Below are positions 45,120 through 53,370 of a stretch of DNA of 64,000 nucleotides, piece after piece. Each line of letters opens with the position of its first letter. The first letter of the stretch is position 1. Made by a program: the position numbers and the translations under genes. The stretch is taken from positions 1 to 64,000 of the forward strand of contig NZ_JHBV01000049.1 of the NCBI RefSeq assembly GCF_000724545.1. Direction: 5' to 3'. This stretch comes from Aureispira sp. CCB-QB1 (GTDB taxonomy: Bacteria; Bacteroidota; Bacteroidia; Chitinophagales; Saprospiraceae). Under the pieces are notes generated by a model, which saw only the letters and a program-made list of their open reading frames with translations, did no database searches and was not told the DNA's origin.

Positions 45120-46646
45120 ATGAAAATATTATTAAGTAGCTTACTATTTTGTTTCTTTATCATTGGAGAACATTATGGGCAAAGCTGTGGAACAAAATAT
45201 ACCACTCCACCAAGAGGATGGCTGCAACAAGTTCAGCAAAAACAACTTTATACACGCTCCTCCAATCAAGCCATAGAAATTTTATTAAAAATACATATTG
45301 TACGGCGTTCTGATGGTTCGGGAGGAATCTCAGCAGAAGAAATATTGGCTGGCGTAGAAAATGCAAATACGCATTATCAACAAGCAATGGATTTGACATT
45401 CAAAATTTGTCCCGATATCCATTATATTGACAATACAACATTGTATACGAATGAGGTGGATTCAATTGTATTAAATGACTTCTTTTTTCCTAGTAGAGTT
45501 TCTTATGCCATTGATGTTTTTTATGCACCGATAACCAATCCAACGACAGATGGTTTTATTGCGTCTTGGGCTTATTTTCCTTGGATGACAGGGGATTGTA
45601 TTATCATGCATAACGCAATGTCTACTGGGAATACATTAGCGCATGAAATTGGGCATTATTTGGGGTTGCTGCATACACACGAACGAACCTATCTGTTGGC
45701 AGATGGAATTCCTAATAACCACGATGCAAATGCAGTGGAATATGTAGATGGTACAGGGTGTACAACAAGAGGAGATGGGATGTGTGATACTCCCGCAGAT
45801 CATGGTTTAGGAGGGCGTGTGTCTAGCGATGGGCAAGGTAATAATTGTACCTATTCAGGAAATCCTTTTTACGACTTAAATGGAGATTTATTTGTTCCCA
45901 ATATATTTAATGTCATGTCGTATACTAACGATGATTGTCGAAATGTCTTCTCGGAGGATCAAGCACAGCGAATGCTGACCGTGTTGCAAAATGATAGGGC
46001 CGCAATTTATGCCCATAGAAATCAGCCTTGCCCTTGCGAGAATGAACCCAATAGCTGGATTTTTGAGGAAGTAGATTATTTGGGATGCAAAGAAAATATA
46101 TCTATATGGGCTACTATAACCAATCTATCTACGGTTGCTGCGAATCAAGTTATTAATGCTAAGAACATAGTATCTAGCAATGCGAATGTAAGCTACCAAG
46201 CTGGTCAATCCATTCATTTGGAACCAGGATTTAAGATAGAATTAGGAGGTATTTTTAAGACTCAAATGCAAGGTTGTTCCTTTGCTTCTTGTACAAGTTC
46301 TAGTGCTACTTATGTGTCGCCAATGCATGGTCATAGTGGAATGCCTACGGTAGAATTGTCCACCGAAATAGATGCAGAACCTTCGACTACCAATAAGCTA
46401 CAATGTTTTCCTAATCCAGCCAACCATCGTTTGGATGTCCTATTTGATTTAGAAAACTTAGGCGATGTAACGATACAATTGGTAGATGTCAATGGAAGAA
46501 TAATAGTGCAATTGGAAGAGCAAGACCTTTCAAGCGGGCAGCAATATTATCAATTGAATACACAAGATTTAACCTCAGGAGTGTATATGATGGTTGTTCA
46601 AATGCAGGATAGAATAGCAACAAAGAAAGTACTGATACAGCATTAA
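45120..46646 (+). CDS. Secreted M43 (pappalysin/cytophagalysin) metalloprotease, T9SS substrate
   Basis: I placed the start at ATG 45120 (MKILLSSLLFCFFIIG, signal peptide), giving 508 aa. The zinc site is TLAHEIGHYLGLLHTHER (HExxHxxGxxH), with the Met-turn at FNVMSYTNDDC. After the protease domain comes an adhesion-like segment near 340-380 (AGQSIHLEPGFKIELGG), common in T9SS cargo. The last 80 residues form a type A T9SS sorting domain: LQCFPNPANHRLDVLF, IQLVDVNGRI, LTSGVYMMVVQ and a basic end. It should be exported across the outer membrane. It follows the S74 gene by 33 bp, so the two probably share a transcript. Confidence 0.92.
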   Translation: MKILLSSLLFCFFIIGEHYGQSCGTKYTTPPRGWLQQVQQKQLYTRSSNQAIEILLKIHIVRRSDGSGGISAEEILAGVENANTHYQQAMDLTFKICPDIHYIDNTTLYTNEVDSIVLNDFFFPSRVSYAIDVFYAPITNPTTDGFIASWAYFPWMTGDCIIMHNAMSTGNTLAHEIGHYLGLLHTHERTYLLADGIPNNHDANAVEYVDGTGCTTRGDGMCDTPADHGLGGRVSSDGQGNNCTYSGNPFYDLNGDLFVPNIFNVMSYTNDDCRNVFSEDQAQRMLTVLQNDRAAIYAHRNQPCPCENEPNSWIFEEVDYLGCKENISIWATITNLSTVAANQVINAKNIVSSNANVSYQAGQSIHLEPGFKIELGGIFKTQMQGCSFASCTSSSATYVSPMHGHSGMPTVELSTEIDAEPSTTNKLQCFPNPANHRLDVLFDLENLGDVTIQLVDVNGRIIVQLEEQDLSSGQQYYQLNTQDLTSGVYMMVVQMQDRIATKKVLIQH

Positions 46647-46673
46647 TAGTGCAGTAGTTTGTTAATAGAAAAA

Positions 46674-46705
46674 GGGAATGTGCCAGTGTACATTCCCTCT
46701 ATTCT
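46674..46705. terminator. Terminator between convergent M43 and tyrS genes
   Basis: GGGAATGT (46674-46681) pairs with ACATTCCC (46690-46697) around an 8-nt loop, followed by a T/C-rich stretch. It lies 28 bp after the protease stop and 83 bp before the tyrS stop on the other strand. Confidence 0.75.
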
Positions 46706-46779
46706 TTGAAAACAGTGCTTGCGTAATAGTAACACTGCTACTTATTGTATAAATAAAGTATTTCTACCTTATCTTTTAT

Positions 46780-48285
46780 TTAAGCCCCAAATTTTGTTTT
46801 AGAAAACAATAGTCCTTTTACTGTTAGAACTGTATCGTTGCCATTGTGTTCTAGGTACCCCTTTTCAATCAAATTGGCAACCACCTCTTTTAAGTTAGCA
46901 TCCAAAACAACGCTAGGAACTTCAGTATCTTCTGCTGCTTGTTCTACTGTTAAATGATGTTCGTAGTATGTCTTTAATACGATTTCATCCTGTTCGCTTG
47001 TCGCATAAGGAATTCCTAAGAATTTATTTTTCTTACCATTTTGAACAAACAAAACAGTTCCATGGATCAAATCACTAGCCGTAATCATATCTGAATGACT
47101 TTTAGCTTTTACAGCATTAATAGCTAGGGCATTGCCTTTGATGGCACTACGAATTTTTCCTTTAGATGGCAATGTTTCATTACTATTGACCAACAAGTCA
47201 TCAATCTGAATGCCATTGTTTAGCAAAAATAAGTCAATGTAGAATGTTGGAAGTTCTTCTCTCAAAATATCAAAATCATCAGGAGAAAGGCTTTTCAAAA
47301 AATCAGGCTTAATTTTACTATTAAACGTAATTTCTGTTGCTCTTTTTACAGCATCACAAGCTTCTTTGGAATGTACACGAATGGTTAATTCCTCAGCAAG
47401 TGTTTGCAACAAAAATCTAGGATTGCTTTCCAAGTGTTCTTCCAATAAAGCCTCAATCTCTGCTCTAGATTTTAAAGAGAAAATTTTAAATACTTTGGCA
47501 ATATCTTCGTCACTAATTTTGTCAATCCAGTATTGGTAGAACTTATAAGGACTTGTCATGTCAGCTGCCAACCAAAGTGTGCCTCCTGCCGATTTTCCAA
47601 TCTTCGAACCATCTGAATTGGTTAATAGAGGGCAGGTTAAACCATAGGCTTTTCCACCTGCTTTACCAACAAAGTGCGTACCTGTTGTAATATTCCCCCA
47701 TTGGTCAGACCCCCCCATTTCTAAGACACAACCATAGTTTTTGTATAGGTATTGGAAGTCGTACCCTTGAATTAGTTGGTACGAAAATTCCGTGAAAGAG
47801 AGACCTTGTTCTCTATCATTAATACGATTTTTGACCGAATCTTTGGCCATCATATAATTGACCGTAATGTTTTTTCCAATATCTCTTAAAAAAGTAAAGA
47901 CATCCATGCCGTCATAAAAATCGGCATTGTTGAGCACAATGGCTGCATTGTCTCCTTCAAAATCCAAGTGGTTGCGAAATTGCTTTTTAAAACGCGCTAT
48001 GTTTGAATTGATAACATCATAACTAAGTAATTGACGCTCGGCATCTTTTCCCGATGGGTCACCAATTTTTCCGGTAGCACCTCCCATCAAAACAATGGGC
48101 TGATGGCCATGCAACTGCAAGTGTTTCAACAACATCATAGTTACTAAGTTTCCAATAGTAAGCGATGGGGCTGTAGGGTCGTACCCTATATAGGCTTTTA
48201 TAGGACCTTTTTGCAATGCTTCTTCTAATCCTTCAGACTTGTTTTTTAACAGTCCTCTCCAAGTAAGTTCTTCTATAAAGTTCAT
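46780..48285 (-). CDS. tyrS: Tyrosyl-tRNA synthetase with atypical HIGH motif and C-terminal extension
   Basis: The 501-aa protein is a class I TyrRS: YIGYDPTAPSLTIGNLVTMM at about 32-51, GGATGKIGDPSGKDAERQLL, YQLIQGYDFQYLYKNYG (Tyr pocket), QWGNITTGTHFV, and SDGSKIGKSAGG for KMSKS. An S4-like part is at about 345-420. The usual HIGH box reads TIGN: Asn for the last His is common, but Thr at the first His (His45 in the Bacillus enzyme, an ATP phosphate ligand) is unusual. Typical length is about 420-430; the last 70 residues (LTVEQAAEDTEVPSVVLDAN, LIEKGYLEHNGNDTVLTVKG) look like an added winged-helix-like domain. No other tRNA gene or synthetase is nearby. It charges tRNA-Tyr, or could be a divergent second copy. 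Confidence 0.93.
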   Translation of the reverse strand: MNFIEELTWRGLLKNKSEGLEEALQKGPIKAYIGYDPTAPSLTIGNLVTMMLLKHLQLHGHQPIVLMGGATGKIGDPSGKDAERQLLSYDVINSNIARFKKQFRNHLDFEGDNAAIVLNNADFYDGMDVFTFLRDIGKNITVNYMMAKDSVKNRINDREQGLSFTEFSYQLIQGYDFQYLYKNYGCVLEMGGSDQWGNITTGTHFVGKAGGKAYGLTCPLLTNSDGSKIGKSAGGTLWLAADMTSPYKFYQYWIDKISDEDIAKVFKIFSLKSRAEIEALLEEHLESNPRFLLQTLAEELTIRVHSKEACDAVKRATEITFNSKIKPDFLKSLSPDDFDILREELPTFYIDLFLLNNGIQIDDLLVNSNETLPSKGKIRSAIKGNALAINAVKAKSHSDMITASDLIHGTVLFVQNGKKNKFLGIPYATSEQDEIVLKTYYEHHLTVEQAAEDTEVPSVVLDANLKEVVANLIEKGYLEHNGNDTVLTVKGLLFSKTKFGA

Positions 48286-48836
48286 AATCTAGTTTTTTAG
48301 TGTTCGGACTTATTGACGGTTTAAGCTTATTTTAGAATTGTCAAGTAAAATAGAGTCGAACAACTGTTTTTTACGAGGCCACAAAATACACAATCCAATG
48401 TATGTATGAAATAAAATGCGATGAAAATAGTAAGGTTGCCTGTAATATCACCAAGAAGATTTAATAGGGACAAGAAATATTGTTTAGAACTACTAGATCT
48501 ATGGAGTATATATTGTGTTTTCGTATGTTTTTCTCTTAAAAATCTTGCTTACACAACTATTCCTTAACAAAGGAAGTTCCACAAAGCCGAAAAAAAATAA
48601 AAAACATGGATAGGAAACTTCCACAAGTTGCGAAAAGGCTATAAAACTAGAAACCTTATTTATGAAAATTTTCTTCTTTAGAAAAGAATAATTCTATGTT
48701 TTATAATGGATTAAAATTATTATTATTGTAATTCGCCTCATAGCCAAATATAATTATCCCCCAGCTAGAGAACGCAATGTTTAGCTAAAACTATTGTAAA
48801 CGTTGAAAAAAATATCTAACTGTTAAAAAAAAGGTT
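48286..48836. other. Intergenic region between divergent tyrS and M43 genes
   Basis: These 551 bp hold two divergent promoters that I cannot pin down. An imperfect direct repeat of about 24 bp (48571-48594 and 48612-48636, both with TTCCACAA followed by CGAAAA) lies 200 bp before the protease gene. No small gene is supported. Confidence 0.45.
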
Positions 48837-51800
48837 ATGCAACAAATCTACTTGAGTTTACTGATTATTTTTATGTTTAGTGCAACAATTAGTGCACAAA
48901 AAACACCGCTCCATATCCACGATACTCGATGTGCTACTATGGAGATAGATGCTTACCACAGGCAACACCATCCTGAAGAAGGAACTTTAGAAGAGTTTGA
49001 ACGTTGGCTTGCACCTTTGGTAGATGCCTATAAAGCGAATGTCAGTGCAGGGTATCGAGCCCCTGTTTTAACTATTCCTGTCGTTTTTCATGTGATTACA
49101 GACGGTGCAGGAATTGACAATGTTTCAGCTGCATTGATACAAGCACAATTAGATCAATTAAATCTTGATTTTAGAAATTTGTCAGGAAGTACAGATCCTG
49201 CTGCTGCCGATGTAGAAGTGCAATTTTGTCTAGCAACTTTAGATCCTTCTGATAATCTTATGGCAGAACCTGGCATCAATAGAATAACAACCTATGGAGA
49301 TGGTCCTTTTACAAGTAATTTTGTAGATGGAACAATTAAGCCCGCTACGCAGTGGGATCCTAATGATTATATGAATATATGGAGTGCCAACTTATCTGGG
49401 GGCTTGTTGGGTTGGGCACAATTCCCAAGTAACTCTGGTTTGGCAGGCTTAAACGCTAATGGCGGTGCTGCCAATACAGACGGGGTTGTTGTTGGAGCTG
49501 GAACAATTGGTTCTGTTGCCAATCCAGGTCCTTCTGCTCCTTATAACTTGGGAAGAACATTAACACATGAAGTTGGGCATTGGGTTGGATTAAGGCATAT
49601 TTGGGGAGATGGCGGTTGCGGTGTAGACGATTTTTGTGCCGATACTCCTGAATCCGATGCTTCTAATGGAGGATGTCCGAATCACAACTCTTGTGGGACT
49701 CGAGATATGGTAGAAAATTATATGGATTATACCAACGATGCTTGCATGGATGTTTTTACAGCAGACCAAAAAGCGCGAGTTCGTGCTGTGATGGCGGCTT
49801 CTCCTAGGCGAGTAAGTTTGCCCAATTCAACAAAATGTGGTGTTCCTGTCCCAACAATAGGTTTTGTTAGTGGAGGTGGTACAATTGTTAATGAAGGAAC
49901 AGGGTGTAATTTTCAAGATGTATTGTTAGATGTCAATATTACAATGGCTCCTTCTGCGGCTGCAACAGTGACATTTACAACCTCTGGAACAGCTGCTAAT
50001 GGCATTGATTATGATATTAGCCCTGCAACAATGACATTTCCAGCAGGAGCTACTCCAACTCAACAGGTTCGAGTTCGCATTTATGATGATGGAGTCGTAG
50101 AAAGTGTAGAAACTTTGTTGCTTGCTTTTAATGTAGCAACAACAGGAGATGCTGTTGCTGCTAGTGGAGATTTAGCAGATCATGATTTAACGATTAATGA
50201 CGATGATATTCCCCCAACAGGAGGGGGAACCGTAACGTTGTTAAATCAAGATTTTGAAACTGGTTTGGCGCCATTTACTGCACAAGGTAACAATGGATCA
50301 GATCGTTTTTTAGTAGCCAATGCCGCTAATGCCAGTAGTCCTTATTGGACGATTGCCAACACCAATAATACACAATTTGCCTATTCTAACGATGACAATT
50401 GTAATTGTGATAAGGCAAACGATCGTTTAAGGTCGCCTGTATTTAGTTTGGCAGGTGCTTATACTTCGGCAACTTTAACGTTTGACCACGCTTTTGCTGA
50501 TTTGCAACGGGAAACAGCAGAAGTGCAAATTTCGACAGGTGGAGGATATACGACCATTGCGACATTAACCAATACAAGTACTGTAAACGGTGGAGTAGGA
50601 TCAACTCCATGGGTGAATGGAACAACAGTCGATTTGACACCATATATTGGTCAAGCAAACATTCAAATTCGCTTTAGATATGATGATGATGGAGGATGGT
50701 TTTATGGCTTAGCTGTGGACAATATAGTGGTTACAGCAGATGCACCAGCGAACATTCAAGTTACTGATAATACGGCTTCTCCTCAAAATATTCCAGTCAG
50801 AGGCATGGAAATCGTTCATTATTACGATCGAACAAGTGGCGATATAATGGGAACAATTGAAAACTTATCCAATTGGAACTATCAATGTACTCGTGTAGAG
50901 GTCGATCGAGATGCAACCGCAGCAGGAGGAACAACGGCTCCATTTTGGAATGCTAATCCAGCGAATGCCTTAGCGGCTAAAACTTTTTTTGTGGCTCCAA
51001 CAAACAACACTCCAACAGGTGCTTACACGATTACGTTATACTATACAGAAGCTGAAATTTCTGCTTGGGAAACGGCAACAGGTAAAAATCGTAGTGTTTT
51101 AAAAATTGTTAAGGTCTCCAATACGCCTATCTCAGCAGTAAATAGCGGAAATTATACAGCTTATACAATTGAGCAAGAGCCAGCAACAATAGGAAGTTTT
51201 GGAACGGATGTAACCTTAACGGCAACCTTCAATACAGGATTTTCTGGATTTGGAATTGGAGATTTGGGACCGCCGCCATCTACTTTGTTGCCTGTAGATT
51301 TGCTGAGTTTTGAAGCCAATCGTTTGGATAAACATGTTCAGTTAGACTGGAAAACTCAAAATGAAGTTGGTGTGGATTATTATACCCTAGAAAAATCGTC
51401 GGACGGGGTTGTATTTGAATCTATTAACACCCAGCAAGCACAGGGTAATGGGCGTTCGAATAGAAATCAGTACAAGTATTTAGATACAAAACCTCATCTT
51501 GGAGTAAATTATTATCGACTTGGACAAGTCGATGTGGATGGAACACAGACGTATTCTAAAGTGGTGGCTATTAATTTTGAAACAAAACCACAGCCTGTTG
51601 TTACCTTAGCTCCAAATCCTGTATCTAGCAATTTAACAGTCGATTATGTAACAACAGAAGAAGGCGCAATCCGTATTGAAGTATACGATGTTATTGGGCA
51701 ACAAATGTCTAATGCTACAGATTTACCAGTCGAAAAAGGGGCAAACAGCATCTTGTTAAACGTTAAGGAGTATCCTAATGGTGTTTACATTTTGCGTGTG

Positions 51801-51848
51801 CAACAGGGAGGGCAAGCAGTAACCCGCCGTTTTATAAAAAAACAATAA
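48837..51848 (+). CDS. Large secreted M43 metalloprotease with Calx-beta and T9SS sorting domains
   Basis: The 1003-aa protein has a signal peptide (cut after TISAQ), an M43 catalytic domain at about 70-330 with TLTHEVGHWVGLRHIWG (HExxHxxGxxH) and Met-turn VENYMDYTNDAC, and a Calx-beta-like domain at about 340-465 (TFTTSGTAANGIDYDISPAT). A MAM/jelly-roll-like part follows at about 475-640 (YSNDDNCNCDKANDRLRSP, LTFDHAFADLQ), then an Fn3-like segment typical of Bacteroidota cargo (PVDLLSFEANRLDKHVQLDW). It ends with a T9SS sorting domain (VTLAPNPVSSNLTVDY, IRIEVYDVIGQ, YPNGVYILRVQ). It is probably a secreted or surface-bound protease. It is monocistronic, with a terminator 250 bp downstream beyond a repeat. 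Confidence 0.93.
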   Translation: MQQIYLSLLIIFMFSATISAQKTPLHIHDTRCATMEIDAYHRQHHPEEGTLEEFERWLAPLVDAYKANVSAGYRAPVLTIPVVFHVITDGAGIDNVSAALIQAQLDQLNLDFRNLSGSTDPAAADVEVQFCLATLDPSDNLMAEPGINRITTYGDGPFTSNFVDGTIKPATQWDPNDYMNIWSANLSGGLLGWAQFPSNSGLAGLNANGGAANTDGVVVGAGTIGSVANPGPSAPYNLGRTLTHEVGHWVGLRHIWGDGGCGVDDFCADTPESDASNGGCPNHNSCGTRDMVENYMDYTNDACMDVFTADQKARVRAVMAASPRRVSLPNSTKCGVPVPTIGFVSGGGTIVNEGTGCNFQDVLLDVNITMAPSAAATVTFTTSGTAANGIDYDISPATMTFPAGATPTQQVRVRIYDDGVVESVETLLLAFNVATTGDAVAASGDLADHDLTINDDDIPPTGGGTVTLLNQDFETGLAPFTAQGNNGSDRFLVANAANASSPYWTIANTNNTQFAYSNDDNCNCDKANDRLRSPVFSLAGAYTSATLTFDHAFADLQRETAEVQISTGGGYTTIATLTNTSTVNGGVGSTPWVNGTTVDLTPYIGQANIQIRFRYDDDGGWFYGLAVDNIVVTADAPANIQVTDNTASPQNIPVRGMEIVHYYDRTSGDIMGTIENLSNWNYQCTRVEVDRDATAAGGTTAPFWNANPANALAAKTFFVAPTNNTPTGAYTITLYYTEAEISAWETATGKNRSVLKIVKVSNTPISAVNSGNYTAYTIEQEPATIGSFGTDVTLTATFNTGFSGFGIGDLGPPPSTLLPVDLLSFEANRLDKHVQLDWKTQNEVGVDYYTLEKSSDGVVFESINTQQAQGNGRSNRNQYKYLDTKPHLGVNYYRLGQVDVDGTQTYSKVVAINFETKPQPVVTLAPNPVSSNLTVDYVTTEEGAIRIEVYDVIGQQMSNATDLPVEKGANSILLNVKEYPNGVYILRVQQGGQAVTRRFIKKQ

Positions 51849-51860
51849 GTGTTATAGTTT

Positions 51861-52066
51861 AGTAGTTCGTTGATTACCTACGGTGCTACTTCGTGGTAGC
51901 TCCCTGCGGTCGTGAGATCGCTATCGCTTAGTTGTTTACTTTTTTAGCTCGCTGCGCTCGTGAGATCGCAAGCTTAGTTACCAAAAAGATAAAAAAGCAC
52001 ATTTATATTAGTTTAGCTTCGCTGCTACTTCGTGGTACTTCGTGAGCGCAGCTAACTATTGATAGC
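51861..52066. repeat. Intergenic repeat cluster
   Basis: This non-coding stretch is GC-richer than its surroundings and is made of short modules. The 36 bp at 51898-51933 match 41152-41187 exactly (inverted); CGTTGATTAC at 51868-51877 matches the neighbouring module there. GTGAGATCGC occurs at 51912-51921 and 51960-51969, and CTACTTCGTGGTA at 51887-51899 and 52025-52037. It has no reading frame. Confidence 0.8.
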
Positions 52067-52098
52067 TACTTATCAAAGATAGAAGTTTGTTATGGTTA

Positions 52099-52142
52099 AG
52101 AAATGGGCGTTCTGGTTGATGCAGAATGCCGTTTCTTTTTTT
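52099..52142 (+). terminator. Terminator of the large M43 protease transcript
   Basis: GGCGTTCTG (52106-52114) pairs with CAGAATGCC (52122-52130) with one G-U pair, extended by AAA/TTT pairs, followed by a T run (52132-52142). The convergent gene ends at 52150. Confidence 0.88.
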
Positions 52143-52149
52143 AGAATCA

Positions 52150-53331
52150 TCAATCTTCTTGAAGTAGCTCTTGGCAAGAGACAACGGATTGTCGATCTTC
52201 ATCTTTCCAGCGTTCAGGATAGTAAAATTCTGCATAGCCTTGGTAGGAGTGAGAGCATTGGCAAAATTCTTTGGCTACAGCTCTATAAACTCGCTCAGAA
52301 GCAAAAGGTGGGATGTTCAAATCCTCGACACCCCAGTCGTCTAAAGATAGGATAGATTGAGTGTCTGATTGGTACAGCAATTTTTCGTGTAATTTGGGAG
52401 GAACACAGTTTGCCCGACCATTATCATCAAGAATTAAATCACATTCCATTGAGGTGCCAGAGTACATGCCTAGTGCTAGGCAGTGGGGGATGAGTTGAAA
52501 GAAATCAAAAAATGGAAGTACTCCAAATAAAATAATAATTCCTAAGTTGGGGCGCATAGGGAGTGATTCTGAGGAGGGAAGGTCGTCGTTTTCTTTTTTC
52601 CAAAACAAGGTAAAAAGCAATGCAATCATGGCAACATTCCAAGGATAAACAACGCTGTTCCATTCGTCACTTATAAGCAAAATCAAGATTCCTAGATGTA
52701 ATCCTGTTCCAAGTAACACTCCGATTTTTTGAGTTTTGGGAATTAATAAAGTTATTCCAAGTAAAATTTCAAACAAGCCAACTCCATAGCCCAAGTTAGG
52801 GTACTCTGCTAGCCATTTTGTAGCTTCAAAGACTTTGACAAGCCAAGGATAGACATCTGTGATAAATTGAATGTTTAATTTTTGGGCACCTGTCCAAAAA
52901 TAAACCATTGCCATTGTAAATTGTAAGCTAAGACGCAATTGTTGAGGTTGTTTTTTCCGCCAATTCCAACCAACAATACTCAACAAAGTAGTATAAATAT
53001 AGACCCAAGCTTGAAAGCGATTGATATCCTCCAGAATTAACAAGAATAGACTAATGATACCTATCCAAAGTGCTTGTTCTCTCCATTTTGGAGAACAACT
53101 AGCCCAACTAAAACACCCCAAAAATAAACCACTGAGCAGGGGCGTCAGTGTTGCACCAAAACTAAAACTAAGAAAAGGGAGTAGCGGAATTGTTGGATAA
53201 GAACGATCATAGGGAAACCATAGATTTGTTGACAGGAGCATTTGAGCAAAAAATGCCAGTGTAATAATGCGAATGGTCCAAATACTTATTGGTGTGTGTG
53301 TGGTTGTTTCAGAAGGCAAAACAGTGGTCAT
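52150..53331 (-). CDS. Multi-pass membrane protein, HTTM/DoxX-like
   Basis: The 393-aa protein has about eight membrane helices over residues 15-300 (IWTIRIITLAFFAQMLLS, FSFGATLTPLLSGLFLGCF, WIGIISLFLLILEDI, FTMAMVYFWTGAQKLNI, GYGVGLFEILLGITLLIP, GVLLGTGLHLGILILLI). The phrase FWTGAQKLN and the following helix are like those in HTTM, MauE and DoxX-type proteins. The C-terminal 90 residues are soluble and Cys-rich (FASERVYRAVAKEFCQCSHS, SVVSCQELL). I do not know the function. It lies 39 bp after the mcrC stop on the same strand and could be co-transcribed with it. Confidence 0.7.
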   Translation of the reverse strand: MTTVLPSETTTHTPISIWTIRIITLAFFAQMLLSTNLWFPYDRSYPTIPLLPFLSFSFGATLTPLLSGLFLGCFSWASCSPKWREQALWIGIISLFLLILEDINRFQAWVYIYTTLLSIVGWNWRKKQPQQLRLSLQFTMAMVYFWTGAQKLNIQFITDVYPWLVKVFEATKWLAEYPNLGYGVGLFEILLGITLLIPKTQKIGVLLGTGLHLGILILLISDEWNSVVYPWNVAMIALLFTLFWKKENDDLPSSESLPMRPNLGIIILFGVLPFFDFFQLIPHCLALGMYSGTSMECDLILDDNGRANCVPPKLHEKLLYQSDTQSILSLDDWGVEDLNIPPFASERVYRAVAKEFCQCSHSYQGYAEFYYPERWKDEDRQSVVSCQELLQED

Positions 53332-53370
53332 AAGCAGTCTTAAAAATAATTTATCTATTTAAAGAGTTTC

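Noticed and set aside
52300-52335. tRNA T-arm-like phrase GTTCAAATCC
   Set aside because: It lies inside the membrane-protein coding sequence and no acceptor stem, D-arm or anticodon arm can be built around it.
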